The notes beneath the pieces were generated by a model. The model saw only the letters and a program-made list of their open reading frames with translations. It had not been told where the DNA came from and did no database searches. From an uncultured Butyrivibrio sp. (GTDB lineage: Bacteria; Bacillota; Clostridia; Lachnospirales; Lachnospiraceae), in assembly GCA_946623755.1 (NCBI GenBank), contig CAMORK010000001.1, forward strand, positions 1 to 64,000: 64,000 nt of DNA, written 5' to 3'. Both the position numbers and the translations under genes were made by a program. Below are positions 55,366-64,000 of this stretch, one piece after another. Numbering within the stretch: position 1 is the stretch's first letter; the number at the start of each line of letters is the position of its first letter.

Positions 55366-55470
55366 GACCGCCTGAGCATGCCACTAAAAGCGGTTGCCCA
55401 GGCGGTCGACTGTTCAAAATTATTATCTGTACTCCCATGTGGTTACCCACTTATCCGCCAGTTGTACAGA
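55366..55470 (-). promoter_or_regulatory. ZTP (pfl) riboswitch with overlapping terminator-like expression platform
   Basis: Minus strand ACTGGCGGATAAGTGGGTAACCACATGGGAGT...CCGCCTGGGCA followed by complement CAGGCGGTC. Confidence 0.92.
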
Positions 55471-55533
55471 CACATATAACATACACTGAAACCGAAAAAA
55501 TATCAAGGAAAATTATGACAGATTAATATTTTC

Positions 55534-55547
55534 CGGTAACGTTACCG
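55534..55547. promoter_or_regulatory. LacI-family operator (MalR/CcpA-type)
   Basis: Perfect 14-bp palindrome CGGTAACGTTACCG upstream of GH13. Confidence 0.75.
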
Positions 55548-55626
55548 AAAAATTCTGGCACGAGGTACATTTATGTGTTATTTTAATTAATGACGAATTC
55601 AGAAAAGCATTATGGGAGGTATACAC

Positions 55627-57165
55627 ATGCCTGATTGGTTAAAAGACGCCGTATTTTACGAGATATATCCGCAGTCCTTCAATGACACAAACGGAGACGG
55701 TATCGGAGATATTAACGGTATTACGGAAAAACTTGATTATGTAAAAGAGCTGGGATGCAATGCTCTCTGGATCAACCCCTGCTATGATTCACCTTTTAAG
55801 GACGCAGGATATGATGTCAGGGACTATAAGAAGGTTGCACCAAGGAATGGTAGCAATGAAGATCTTTATAACCTCTTTAGAGAAGCTCACAAAAAAGGAA
55901 TCCATGTGCTTCTTGACCTGGTTCCCGGACATACTTCCGAAGAACATGAATGGTTTAAAGAGAGCAAAAAGGCTGAGAGAAATGAATATACAGACAGATA
56001 TATCTGGACAAACTGCTGGATAGAGGGAATTGCAGGCCATCCGTATATTGGCGGCGAGGCTGACAGGGACGGCTGCTACATGCTGAACTTCTTCAAGTGC
56101 CAGCCGGCTCTTAACTACGGCTTTTTGAACAGGACAGAAAGCTGGCAGAAGGCCCCTGATGATCCGGCATGTATCGCCACAAGAGAGGCTCTTAAGGATG
56201 TTATGCGCTTCTGGCTTGACAAGGGATGCGACGGTTTCAGGGTGGACATGGCGGATTCCCTGGTAAAAGATGATGATGAGAACAAGTCTGCCACCGGGGC
56301 TATCTGGAAAAACATCCGTGAAATGCTGGATAACGAATATCCCGAAGCAGCCATCATATCGGAGTGGAGTAATCCTGTGCAGGCTTTAAAGAGCGGATTC
56401 CACGCAGATTTCTACCTCGATCACAGAGGAAACGGCTATAACACTCTTCTGCGTGACTATGAAACAGAAGGTGGAGACAGAAGTTTTCTTAAAAAGGACG
56501 GTCACGGCGATATCATGAGGTTTTTAAACGATTATCTGCCCAAGTACGACGCCACAAGAAAAGACGGCTATATCAGCTTTATAACCTGTAATCATGACAC
56601 TCCAAGACCCAGAAGAACACTTGACTACGATGAGCTAAAGATTGCCTATGCAATGCTGCTTACTCTTCCCGGTGTTCCGTTCATCTACTATGGCGACGAG
56701 ATCGGAATGAGATACTTTGAACTTCCCACCAAGGAAGGCGGCTATACACGGACCGGCACAAGAACACCTATGCAGTGGGACAACACAGAAAACAAAGGAT
56801 TTTCTAAAGCTCCTGCCGATAAGATTTATCTCCCGGTGGACCCTGCTGATGATGCACCGACTGTGGCCGATCAGGAAAAAGATCCTGATTCACTCCTTAA
56901 CACAATCAAGGCACTTACAAAGCTACGCCACGAGTACAAGGATCTGTCAGCCGATGGCTCTTTTGAAATAATATATGCAGAAAAAGAGGAATTTCCGTTT
57001 GTTTACAGGCGCGGAGACCTGATCATAGCAATAAATCCTTCAGACAAAAAGACAGCCGCAAGCCTGCCAAAAACCAACATGAAAACGGTATTTAAGATCG
57101 GAGATGCAGAACTCAAAGATGCTTCACTATTAATGCCACCTCAGAGTTTTGTGGTACTTCGATAA
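55627..57165 (+). CDS. GH13 alpha-glucosidase/alpha-amylase family protein
   Basis: FYEIYPQSFNDTNGDGIGD, DLVPGHTSEEHEWF, GFRVDMADS, IISEWSNP, TCNHDTPR. Confidence 0.95.
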   Translation: MPDWLKDAVFYEIYPQSFNDTNGDGIGDINGITEKLDYVKELGCNALWINPCYDSPFKDAGYDVRDYKKVAPRNGSNEDLYNLFREAHKKGIHVLLDLVPGHTSEEHEWFKESKKAERNEYTDRYIWTNCWIEGIAGHPYIGGEADRDGCYMLNFFKCQPALNYGFLNRTESWQKAPDDPACIATREALKDVMRFWLDKGCDGFRVDMADSLVKDDDENKSATGAIWKNIREMLDNEYPEAAIISEWSNPVQALKSGFHADFYLDHRGNGYNTLLRDYETEGGDRSFLKKDGHGDIMRFLNDYLPKYDATRKDGYISFITCNHDTPRPRRTLDYDELKIAYAMLLTLPGVPFIYYGDEIGMRYFELPTKEGGYTRTGTRTPMQWDNTENKGFSKAPADKIYLPVDPADDAPTVADQEKDPDSLLNTIKALTKLRHEYKDLSADGSFEIIYAEKEEFPFVYRRGDLIIAINPSDKKTAASLPKTNMKTVFKIGDAELKDASLLMPPQSFVVLR

Positions 57166-57182
57166 CTAAACGCACGCATAAA

Positions 57183-57236
57183 AAATCCCCCTTGACGAGG
57201 TTAAGCGACCAGCCTCGAGTTAAGGGGGATTTTTTT
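57183..57236. terminator. Bidirectional terminator
   Basis: aaaaATCCCCCTTgacgaggttaagcgaccagcctcgagttAAGGGGGATttttttt. Confidence 0.9.
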
Positions 57237-57242
57237 GCCTAT

Positions 57243-59111
57243 TTATTCTACTGTTACGCTCTTTGCAAGATTCCTTGGCTTATCAACATCAAGTCCCTTA
57301 GCAACGCTGGTGTAGTAGCCAAGAAGCTGCAGAGGAATGATTGCCAAACTTCCTACAAAGTGCTCATCAACCTTAGGAATGTAAACCGTAAAGTCTACCT
57401 GATCCTCTATATTGTATCTTCCGTAGGTTGTAAGTCCCATGAGGTAAGCACCACGGCTCTTACACTCAGCCATGTTGGAAATTGTCTTCTCAAGAAGTGC
57501 AGGCTGTGTGAGAACACCGATTACAAGTGTACCCTCCTCAATAAGAGAAATGGTACCATGCTTGAGCTCTCCTGCTGCGTATGCCTCTGAGTGGATATAG
57601 CTGATCTCCTTCATCTTAAGGCTTCCCTCAAGTGAAATTGCATAGTCTATACCTCTTCCGATAAAGAAGATATCGTGCGCATTGGCATATTTTGCTGAGA
57701 ACCACTGGATACGATCTTTCTCATCCAGGATCTTCCCGATCTTTTCAGGTATGCTCTGGATCTCTTTTATGTAATATGAAATCTTGTCGCTCTCAAGAGT
57801 CTCTCTTACCTCTGCAAGCTTAAGTGTAAGAAGGTATCCGCAGATAAGCTGGCAGCTGTATGCCTTGGTTGTAGCTACTGAAATCTCAGGGCCGGCGAGA
57901 GTATACATTACGTGGTCTGCTTCTCTTGCGATGGATGATCCGACTACATTTACAATAGCAAGAGTCTTGATGCCATTCTCCTTGGCAAGACGAAGTGCTG
58001 CCAGTGAGTCGGCAGTTTCTCCGGACTGGGAAATAACCACAGCCAGAGCATTCTTATCAAGAGGCATCTGACGATATCTGAACTCAGAAGCAAGCTCTAC
58101 TCTCACAGGAACTCCTGCAAGCTCCTCAATGATGTACTGCATCTCCATGCCAACATGCCATGCAGATCCGCAGGCAATAACATAGATCTGAGACAGCTCT
58201 TTTGCCTCTTCATCAGTAATACCTACTTCACTGAGATCAATCTTGTCACCTGATACATACTTGGCGATTGTGTCAGCAACTGCCTTGGGCTGCTCGTGGA
58301 TCTCCTTCATCATGAAGTGCTCAAATCCGCCCTTTTCAGCAGCTTCTGCAGAGAAGGTTACTGTTGTAACTTCCTTCTCAACCTCATCACCGTCAAGGTT
58401 AAAGAATGTAACCTCTCCTGCTCTGATACGAGCCATCTCCATGTTGTCAATGTAATAAACATCTCTTGTATACTTGAGGATAGCCGGTACATCAGATGCG
58501 ATAAATGACTCATCATCCTTGACACCGATGATCATAGGAGACTGCTGTCTTGCAACATAGATCTCCCCCGGATAATCCTTGAACATAACCTCAAGTGCAT
58601 AAGAACCACGTACTCTGACCAAAGTCTTGGCAATCGCATCGATAGGTCCTACTTTGTATTTCTTATAATAGTAATCAACAAGCTTGATCAGAACTTCAGT
58701 ATCTGTATCTGAATAGAACCTGTAATTATGTCTTATAAGCTTTTCCTTGAGTTCCTGGAAATTCTCAATGATTCCGTTGTGAACACCGACAACTTCAGAC
58801 TCAACTTCTCCTGAGCCCGAACCTGTACAGTTTCCGCTGACATGAGGATGCGCGTTGATAAGACTCGGTGCACCATGGGTAGCCCATCTGGTGTGACCAA
58901 TACCGCATTCTCCTGAAAGGGCATATCCTCCGTTAGTTTTGTTGGAGAGATTCTCCAGTTTACCTACAGCCTTAACGACTACTGCCTGGTCTGAGCCATT
59001 TCTGACAGCAATACCTGCAGAATCATATCCTCTGTACTCAAGTTTTGAAAGTCCATCAAGCAGTATTGGTCCTGCCTGCTTGTGGCCTATATATCCTACT
59101 ATTCCACACAT
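57243..59111 (-). CDS. glmS: Glutamine--fructose-6-phosphate aminotransferase
   Basis: MCGIVGYIGHKQA, HTRWATHGAPS, CGSAWHVG, KSVTVE terminus. Confidence 0.98.
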   Translation of the reverse strand: MCGIVGYIGHKQAGPILLDGLSKLEYRGYDSAGIAVRNGSDQAVVVKAVGKLENLSNKTNGGYALSGECGIGHTRWATHGAPSLINAHPHVSGNCTGSGSGEVESEVVGVHNGIIENFQELKEKLIRHNYRFYSDTDTEVLIKLVDYYYKKYKVGPIDAIAKTLVRVRGSYALEVMFKDYPGEIYVARQQSPMIIGVKDDESFIASDVPAILKYTRDVYYIDNMEMARIRAGEVTFFNLDGDEVEKEVTTVTFSAEAAEKGGFEHFMMKEIHEQPKAVADTIAKYVSGDKIDLSEVGITDEEAKELSQIYVIACGSAWHVGMEMQYIIEELAGVPVRVELASEFRYRQMPLDKNALAVVISQSGETADSLAALRLAKENGIKTLAIVNVVGSSIAREADHVMYTLAGPEISVATTKAYSCQLICGYLLTLKLAEVRETLESDKISYYIKEIQSIPEKIGKILDEKDRIQWFSAKYANAHDIFFIGRGIDYAISLEGSLKMKEISYIHSEAYAAGELKHGTISLIEEGTLVIGVLTQPALLEKTISNMAECKSRGAYLMGLTTYGRYNIEDQVDFTVYIPKVDEHFVGSLAIIPLQLLGYYTSVAKGLDVDKPRNLAKSVTVE

Positions 59112-59117
59112 ATAAAT

Positions 59118-60464
59118 TTACTCCAAATGACCTTTCTCACGAATCACATCAATTACCTGATCCACATACTTTTCGCAGATTTCATCGCTCTCTGCCTCAA
59201 CCATTACACGAATAACCGGCTCAGTTCCGGACTCTCTTACAAGGATACGTCCTGTATCGCCGAGAGTCTTGGCAACTTCATCAACTGCCTTCTGAACGTC
59301 AGGGTCATTCTGTGCATCAGGCTTACTCTTTACTCTTACGTTCTTAAGAACCTGAGGATAGAAAACTACAGGAGCTGCCAGAACACTCATAGGTTTCTCT
59401 TTTGCAAGCATAACCTCCATGAGCTTAAGAGCTGTAAGAATACCGTCTCCGGTAGTTGCATACTTGGTGAAGATGATGTGTCCTGACTGCTCTCCACCTA
59501 CTCTGTGACCATATGTTACCATGTTCTCATATACGTACTTGTCACCAACTTTGGTCTTCTCGTATTCGATACCAACCTTATCAAGAGCCTTGTAAAGGCC
59601 AAAGTTACTCATTACTGTTGTAACAACCTTATTGTTGACAAGAGCGCCTCTCTCCTTGAGATAGAGACCATAGATATAGATGATATGATCACCTGTGATA
59701 ACATTGCCCTTCTCATCTACTGCAAGGCATCTATCTGCATCGCCATCGAAAGCAAATCCGACATCCAGCCCCTTTTCAACGACAAACTTCTGCAGATGTT
59801 CAATATGAGTAGAACCGCAGTCTGTATTGATGTTAAGACCGTCGGGCTCATTGTTTATAACGTAAGTCTTGGCACCAAGGGCATCAAAGACAGCCTTGGC
59901 AACCTGCCAGGAAGCACCGTTGGCGCAGTCAAGTCCGACCTTCTTGTCTTTGAAGCTGAACTTGGAATTGGAAATAAGATAGCCTACATAACGGTTTCTT
60001 CCTGCAACATAGTCCACTGTTCTTCCGATCTCTGCTCTCTCAGCTACAGGAATCTCGATCTTGCCGTCGATGTAATCCTCAACGCGAAGAATTGTCTCCT
60101 CATCCATCTTCTCACCGTTACCGTTAAAGAGCTTGATACCGTTATCATAGTATGGATTGTGAGATGCGCTGATCATGATACCGCAGTCAAAATCATCTAC
60201 TCTTGTGATGTAAGCAACGGAAGGAGTTGTGGTTACATGCATGATGTAAGCATCAGCTCCGCTGGCCATAAGACCGGTGCAAAGAGCGTACTCAAACATG
60301 TAGCTGCTTCGTCTTGTGTCCTTGCCGATAACAACCTTGGCCTTCTTGCCGTGGTTGACACCATAGTACCATCCGAGATATCTTCCGATCTGTACTGCAT
60401 GCTCAAAGGTAAGGTTCTTGTTAGCCTCTCCTCTGAAACCGTCTGTTCCGAAATATTTACCCAT
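59118..60464 (-). CDS. glmM: Phosphoglucosamine mutase
   Basis: YFGTDGFRGEAN, MISASHNPYYDNGIK, FDGDADRC, RESGTEPVIRVMVE. Confidence 0.97.
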   Translation of the reverse strand: MGKYFGTDGFRGEANKNLTFEHAVQIGRYLGWYYGVNHGKKAKVVIGKDTRRSSYMFEYALCTGLMASGADAYIMHVTTTPSVAYITRVDDFDCGIMISASHNPYYDNGIKLFNGNGEKMDEETILRVEDYIDGKIEIPVAERAEIGRTVDYVAGRNRYVGYLISNSKFSFKDKKVGLDCANGASWQVAKAVFDALGAKTYVINNEPDGLNINTDCGSTHIEHLQKFVVEKGLDVGFAFDGDADRCLAVDEKGNVITGDHIIYIYGLYLKERGALVNNKVVTTVMSNFGLYKALDKVGIEYEKTKVGDKYVYENMVTYGHRVGGEQSGHIIFTKYATTGDGILTALKLMEVMLAKEKPMSVLAAPVVFYPQVLKNVRVKSKPDAQNDPDVQKAVDEVAKTLGDTGRILVRESGTEPVIRVMVEAESDEICEKYVDQVIDVIREKGHLE

Positions 60465-61126
60465 TATCTGTCCTCCTTGTGGATGATCTCTCCACTGTTC
60501 TTATAAATTGAATTCTCAGGAACAACTCCCCTTACACAGGAAGTCGGATAAACGTTGGAATTACGGCCGATAACTGTACCGGGGTTACATACTGAATTAC
60601 AGCCCACCTCAACATGATCGCCCAGCATAGCGCCGAACTTTTTCATGCCGGTCTCAATATTCTCTGTACCGTTGTGAACAACAACGAGCTTCTTGTCACT
60701 CTTAACATTGGAAGTAATTGAACCTGCTCCCATATGTGAGTAGTATCCGAGGATACTGTCACCTACATAGTTGTAATGAGGAGTCTGAACGTGATCAAAG
60801 AGGATTACATTCTTGAGCTCAACACTGTTTCCAACTACACAGTCAGCACCTACAAGAGCCGATCCTCTGATGAAAGCGCCGTGCCTTACCTCAGTGTTCG
60901 GACCGATGATACATGGGCTTCCAAGGTATGCGCTCTCAAATACGGTTGCGCTCTTGTGTACCCATACATTCTCCTTAACTTCTGTATACTCATCCCCAAG
61001 CTTTGGTCCAAGTTCAAGAATGAAATCCTTGATTCCCTTTAAAGCTTCCCAGGGATAAGTGAATTGACGCAGATAATCTGCCGCAAGTGTATGATCAAGA
61101 TCATACAGATCTGTAATAGTGTACAT
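60464..61126 (-). CDS. Left-handed beta-helix (hexapeptide) acyl/nucleotidyltransferase-like protein, GlmU C-terminal-like
   Basis: Hexapeptide repeats; GAMLGDHVEVGCNSVCNPGTVIGRNSNVYP; no N-terminal uridylyltransferase domain. Confidence 0.85.
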   Translation of the reverse strand: MYTITDLYDLDHTLAADYLRQFTYPWEALKGIKDFILELGPKLGDEYTEVKENVWVHKSATVFESAYLGSPCIIGPNTEVRHGAFIRGSALVGADCVVGNSVELKNVILFDHVQTPHYNYVGDSILGYYSHMGAGSITSNVKSDKKLVVVHNGTENIETGMKKFGAMLGDHVEVGCNSVCNPGTVIGRNSNVYPTSCVRGVVPENSIYKNSGEIIHKEDR

Positions 61127-61129
61127 AAA

Positions 61130-61933
61130 TTACAGCCTCTCTTTCTTCTCTATATCGAGGAAATACTTGTAAGTATCTACAGTAAGTTCCCCACAAGCCG
61201 GCTCATCGCAGGCTATTATAGCACCATTATGCATCTGCAGCGCACTGCAGGTCCACTTTGAGCTGACAGCACCCTCAACGGTTGCTGCAAGTGCTCTTGC
61301 TTTATTATGACCATTTATAAGAATAAGAACTTCCTTGGAATCTGTAACTGTTCCAACACCTACAGACAGGGCCTGTGCAGGTACTGCCTCAGGATTGTTT
61401 CCAAAGAATCTTGAGTTGACAATTCTTGTATCAGATGTAAGATCTCTTACTCCTGTACGTGATGTAAGACTTGTATATGGCTCATTAAAAGCGATATGTC
61501 CGTCAACACCGATGCCACCCATAAACAGGTCGATACCGCCGTAGGAGGCGATCTTCTTCTCATAGTTCTCACACTCTTTTACCGGATCATCAGTCATGCC
61601 GTTTAAGATATTGATATTCTCCGGCTTCATGTCCACGAGGTGATTGAAGAGATTGTCATGCATGAAATACCAATAGGACTGGTCGTGTTCACGAGGAAGC
61701 CCTAAGTACTCATCCATATTGAAAGTTACAACGTTGGCAAAAGAGATCTCTCCTGCCTTGTTCATTCTTACCAGTTCCTTGTAAACCCCGATTGGGCTTG
61801 ATCCTGTAGGAAGTCCAAGTACAAACGGACGATCCTTCTCAGGTCCATTGTTGTGTTCCCCAATACGCATCTTGATGTAATTTGCTGCCCAAACGCACAT
61901 CTTTTCGTAATTGTCTTGAATTACTACTCTCAT
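61130..61933 (-). CDS. nagB: Glucosamine-6-phosphate deaminase
   Basis: LGLPTGSSPIGVYKELV, NMDEYLGL, GGIGVDGHIAFNEP. Confidence 0.97.
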   Translation of the reverse strand: MRVVIQDNYEKMCVWAANYIKMRIGEHNNGPEKDRPFVLGLPTGSSPIGVYKELVRMNKAGEISFANVVTFNMDEYLGLPREHDQSYWYFMHDNLFNHLVDMKPENINILNGMTDDPVKECENYEKKIASYGGIDLFMGGIGVDGHIAFNEPYTSLTSRTGVRDLTSDTRIVNSRFFGNNPEAVPAQALSVGVGTVTDSKEVLILINGHNKARALAATVEGAVSSKWTCSALQMHNGAIIACDEPACGELTVDTYKYFLDIEKKERL

Positions 61934-62051
61934 AATTTTGTTCCTTTCCTAGGTTTTATGTGCATATAGAGCAATTATATATTTTCAGATTCTGTTAGTC
62001 AAATTACAGAAATTTGACATATTTTTAAGCCTAATGTAAAATTTTTAAGCG

Positions 62052-63029
62052 ATGAAAAACAAACATATTAATATAAGAAATTTAATATTGTTATCAGCAT
62101 TTGCCGGAGCTTTTTCGGTACTCGGATGCCTGGCTGCCTATACTGACAGATCCAGAATAGAAGCTTATCCTGCTGATATCTCCGGTGATGAACTGGTATC
62201 GGCTGTAGCAAGCTCAATAGACAGTGCAGCTGAGGAGATCCTTGCAAGCAGCGAAGACCTCTCAACCGAAACAATAGAGGTAACAACAGAAGAGGCAGGT
62301 GCCACTTTAGAGCGGACTGTATTTACCGTGACCGAGTATGAATCACCGGTTACCATGTACACCAGCGACACAGTCAATGTCCGAAACGGAGCCGGAACCG
62401 ATTATGACAAGATCGGTAAACTCAAATGGGGCAGCGAAACTCAGGTAACAGGCGAGACCGATAACGGCTGGTATGAGGTTTCATTTGGCGATACCACTGC
62501 ATTTATTATAGGAAACTACATGGTTTCCGAGCTTCCCGGCACACCTATGGTATTTGTCGGTGATTCAAGAACTGTTCAGATGCAGATGGCTGTCGGATCT
62601 TCTGACAAGGCATATATTGCCAAAGTTGGTGAGGGATACAGCTGGTTTAAGAATACTGCTCTCTCGGAGATCCCATCCTATGCGGGATCAGGAACCACCA
62701 TGATCATCAACTTCGGTGTCAACGATCTTGCAAACGCCAGCAAGTATATAAATCTTGTAAACAGCAACATTGATGCCTGGACCGATGCAGGAATAACAGT
62801 TTACTACGCAGCAGTAACGCCCGTTGGAAATTGCAGCAGCGTATCAAATGAACAGATTGAAAGCTTTAACGCAAGACTTCAGTCTGAACTCGACCCCAGG
62901 GTTCAATGGATCGACGGCTATACATACCTCAGTCAGACAGGTTTTTCAACCCCTGACGGTCTGCATTACAGCAAAGATACCTACAAGAGCCTCTACTCTT
63001 ATTACATGTCTGTGATCACACAGGCTTAA
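62052..63029 (+). CDS. Secreted/membrane-anchored SH3b domain plus SGNH hydrolase
   Basis: N-terminal hydrophobic segment, DTVNVRNGAGTDYDKIGKLKWG SH3b, FVGDSRTV, NFGVNDL, DGLHYSKDTY. Confidence 0.9.
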   Translation: MKNKHINIRNLILLSAFAGAFSVLGCLAAYTDRSRIEAYPADISGDELVSAVASSIDSAAEEILASSEDLSTETIEVTTEEAGATLERTVFTVTEYESPVTMYTSDTVNVRNGAGTDYDKIGKLKWGSETQVTGETDNGWYEVSFGDTTAFIIGNYMVSELPGTPMVFVGDSRTVQMQMAVGSSDKAYIAKVGEGYSWFKNTALSEIPSYAGSGTTMIINFGVNDLANASKYINLVNSNIDAWTDAGITVYYAAVTPVGNCSSVSNEQIESFNARLQSELDPRVQWIDGYTYLSQTGFSTPDGLHYSKDTYKSLYSYYMSVITQA

Positions 63030-63098
63030 ATATTTATCGATTGACATCCGCTTCACATGCCGTTATAATAGTCTTTGCGATTGCCGAAAGGCAAGCAA

Positions 63099-63171
63099 GC
63101 TGTTGTAGCACAGTCGGTAGTGCGTCGCATTGGTAGTGCGGAGGTCACGAGTTCGATTCTCGTCAGCAGCT
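63099..63171 (+). tRNA. tRNA-Thr (GGT anticodon)
   Basis: GCTGTTGTAGCACAGTCGGTAGTGCGTCGCATTGGTAGTGCGGAGGTCACGAGTTCGATTCTCGTCAGCAGCT; full cloverleaf, anticodon loop TTGGTAG. Confidence 0.93.
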
Positions 63172-63181
63172 CGTTAAATTT

Positions 63182-63222
63182 AAAGCTCTCAGTTCCGTTT
63201 GGAACCGAGAGCTTCTCTTTTT
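63182..63222 (+). terminator. tRNA-Thr terminator
   Basis: AAGCTCTCaGTTCCgtttGGAACcGAGAGCTTctcttttt. Confidence 0.8.
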
Positions 63223-63742
63223 ATTCTTCCATCAGTTTGGAAAAGAGATACTGATAAATCTCCGTATTCTTTTCCTGCCAGTTATCGATCATGTGCTGTG
63301 CAATCTCCTCTGTGGGAACCGGAACCCTGATATCCAGAAGGTCCTGCCCATTTTCCCTTGCAAGGAGCTGAACTGTATATTCATTCTCGCCGGTCTTCTG
63401 ATAATCCCCGAGAATTGACTTTTCATTTCTGAGCTTCATGCTGTTGTCACGAAGGTACTCATCTATCTGCTGCCTGATTGCAGGGTTTATTCTGTTCCCA
63501 AAAAACTCTAAGGTCTGCGATCCTGCATCTGTTATCTCCAGATATGTCCTGTTGGCCATGGTCTTTTCTGTGATAAGGTCAGATGCCGCCAGTTCACTGA
63601 ATACCTCCTGCAATGTAAGGAAGGTCGTATACTCTTTTTCCAGAATAAAATCGTATATCTGGGACTTACTTAGAGTATCGTCACACCTCTTTAGCATGTA
63701 CAGAACTATCATCTTATAAAGCGTTAAATACTGCGAACTCAA
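63221..63742 (-). CDS. DUF4364 family protein
   Basis: LYKMIVLYMLKRCDDTLSKSQIYDFILEKEYTTFLTLQEVFSEL pattern. Confidence 0.85.
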   Translation of the reverse strand: MSSQYLTLYKMIVLYMLKRCDDTLSKSQIYDFILEKEYTTFLTLQEVFSELAASDLITEKTMANRTYLEITDAGSQTLEFFGNRINPAIRQQIDEYLRDNSMKLRNEKSILGDYQKTGENEYTVQLLARENGQDLLDIRVPVPTEEIAQHMIDNWQEKNTEIYQYLFSKLMEE

Positions 63743-63755
63743 TTTAAAACTCCAA

Positions 63756-64000
63756 TCAATCTACTACATGTGCCTTTACTGCTGCGCTGACAACATCAGC
63801 TACCCTTGGATCAAAAGCTGCAGGAAGGATATTCTCATCACTGAGCTCCTCGTCAGGCACAAGTCCTGCGATGGCTGTTGCTGCTGCAAGCTTCATCTCT
63901 TCTGTAATCTGTCTTGCTCTTGCTTCCAATGCGCCTTTGAAGATACCTGGGAATACAAGGACGTTATTTACCTGATTCGGGAAGTCGCTTCTGCCGGTAC
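63756..64000 (-). CDS. Malic enzyme (NAD(P)-dependent malate dehydrogenase, decarboxylating), C-terminal part
   Basis: [47 protein letters not shown]...; runs off window edge. Confidence 0.9.
   Translation of the reverse strand, partial: TGRSDFPNQVNNVLVFPGIFKGALEARARQITEEMKLAAATAIAGLVPDEELSDENILPAAFDPRVADVVSAAVKAHVVD

Noticed and set aside
55346-55379. Upstream start (MLRRSFYLEGK) of the PurO-like ORF
   Set aside because: Overlaps the riboswitch expression platform; MTDLKK has the RBS.
59505-60506. 333-aa plus-strand ORF
   Set aside because: Lies antisense inside clear glmM; low-complexity translation with no recognisable domain.

Overview
This 64 kb window reads as a chromosomal segment of a Lachnospiraceae-type Firmicute. 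Butyrivibrio-like is an inference from protein character, not a database hit. It is densely coded and mostly minus strand. Main contents: two GH3 beta-glucosidases of opposite domain order flanking a GtrA-like membrane protein; an AgrC/AgrA-like two-component pair followed by a diguanylate cyclase; Sfp; AGCS symporter; CysK; an AT-rich accessory segment (K+ channel, zinc-ribbon protein, MNT plus truncated HEPN) bounded by tRNA-Trp and a decayed tRNA-Trp-like copy; a tandem structured repeat array between two terminators; an MMPL exporter with a heptad-repeat lipoprotein and a TetR regulator with three operator palindromes; a long GGDEF-valS-folC-TPR-MBOAT-SGNH-ridA gene string; an XPD/DinG-type helicase with an N-terminal nuclease-like domain; a Crh-like HPr paralogue; asnA; thiT with TPP riboswitch; addAB; a GGDEF-EAL protein; a MocR-like regulator lacking the PLP lysine and the C-terminal domain, divergent from an ECF S component; split purH (AICAR transformylase plus PurO-like cyclohydrolase) with a ZTP riboswitch; GH13 with a LacI-type operator; glmS-glmM-LbH-nagB; an SH3-SGNH protein; tRNA-Thr; DUF4364; and the 3' end of a malic enzyme gene. 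No CRISPR array, intact transposase or integrase was seen. The best leads are the tRNA-Trp-bounded accessory segment, the structured repeat array at 16.9-17.2 kb, the lysine-less truncated MocR, the domain-swapped GH3, the Crh-like HPr, and the tandem covarying hairpins at 25.7 kb.
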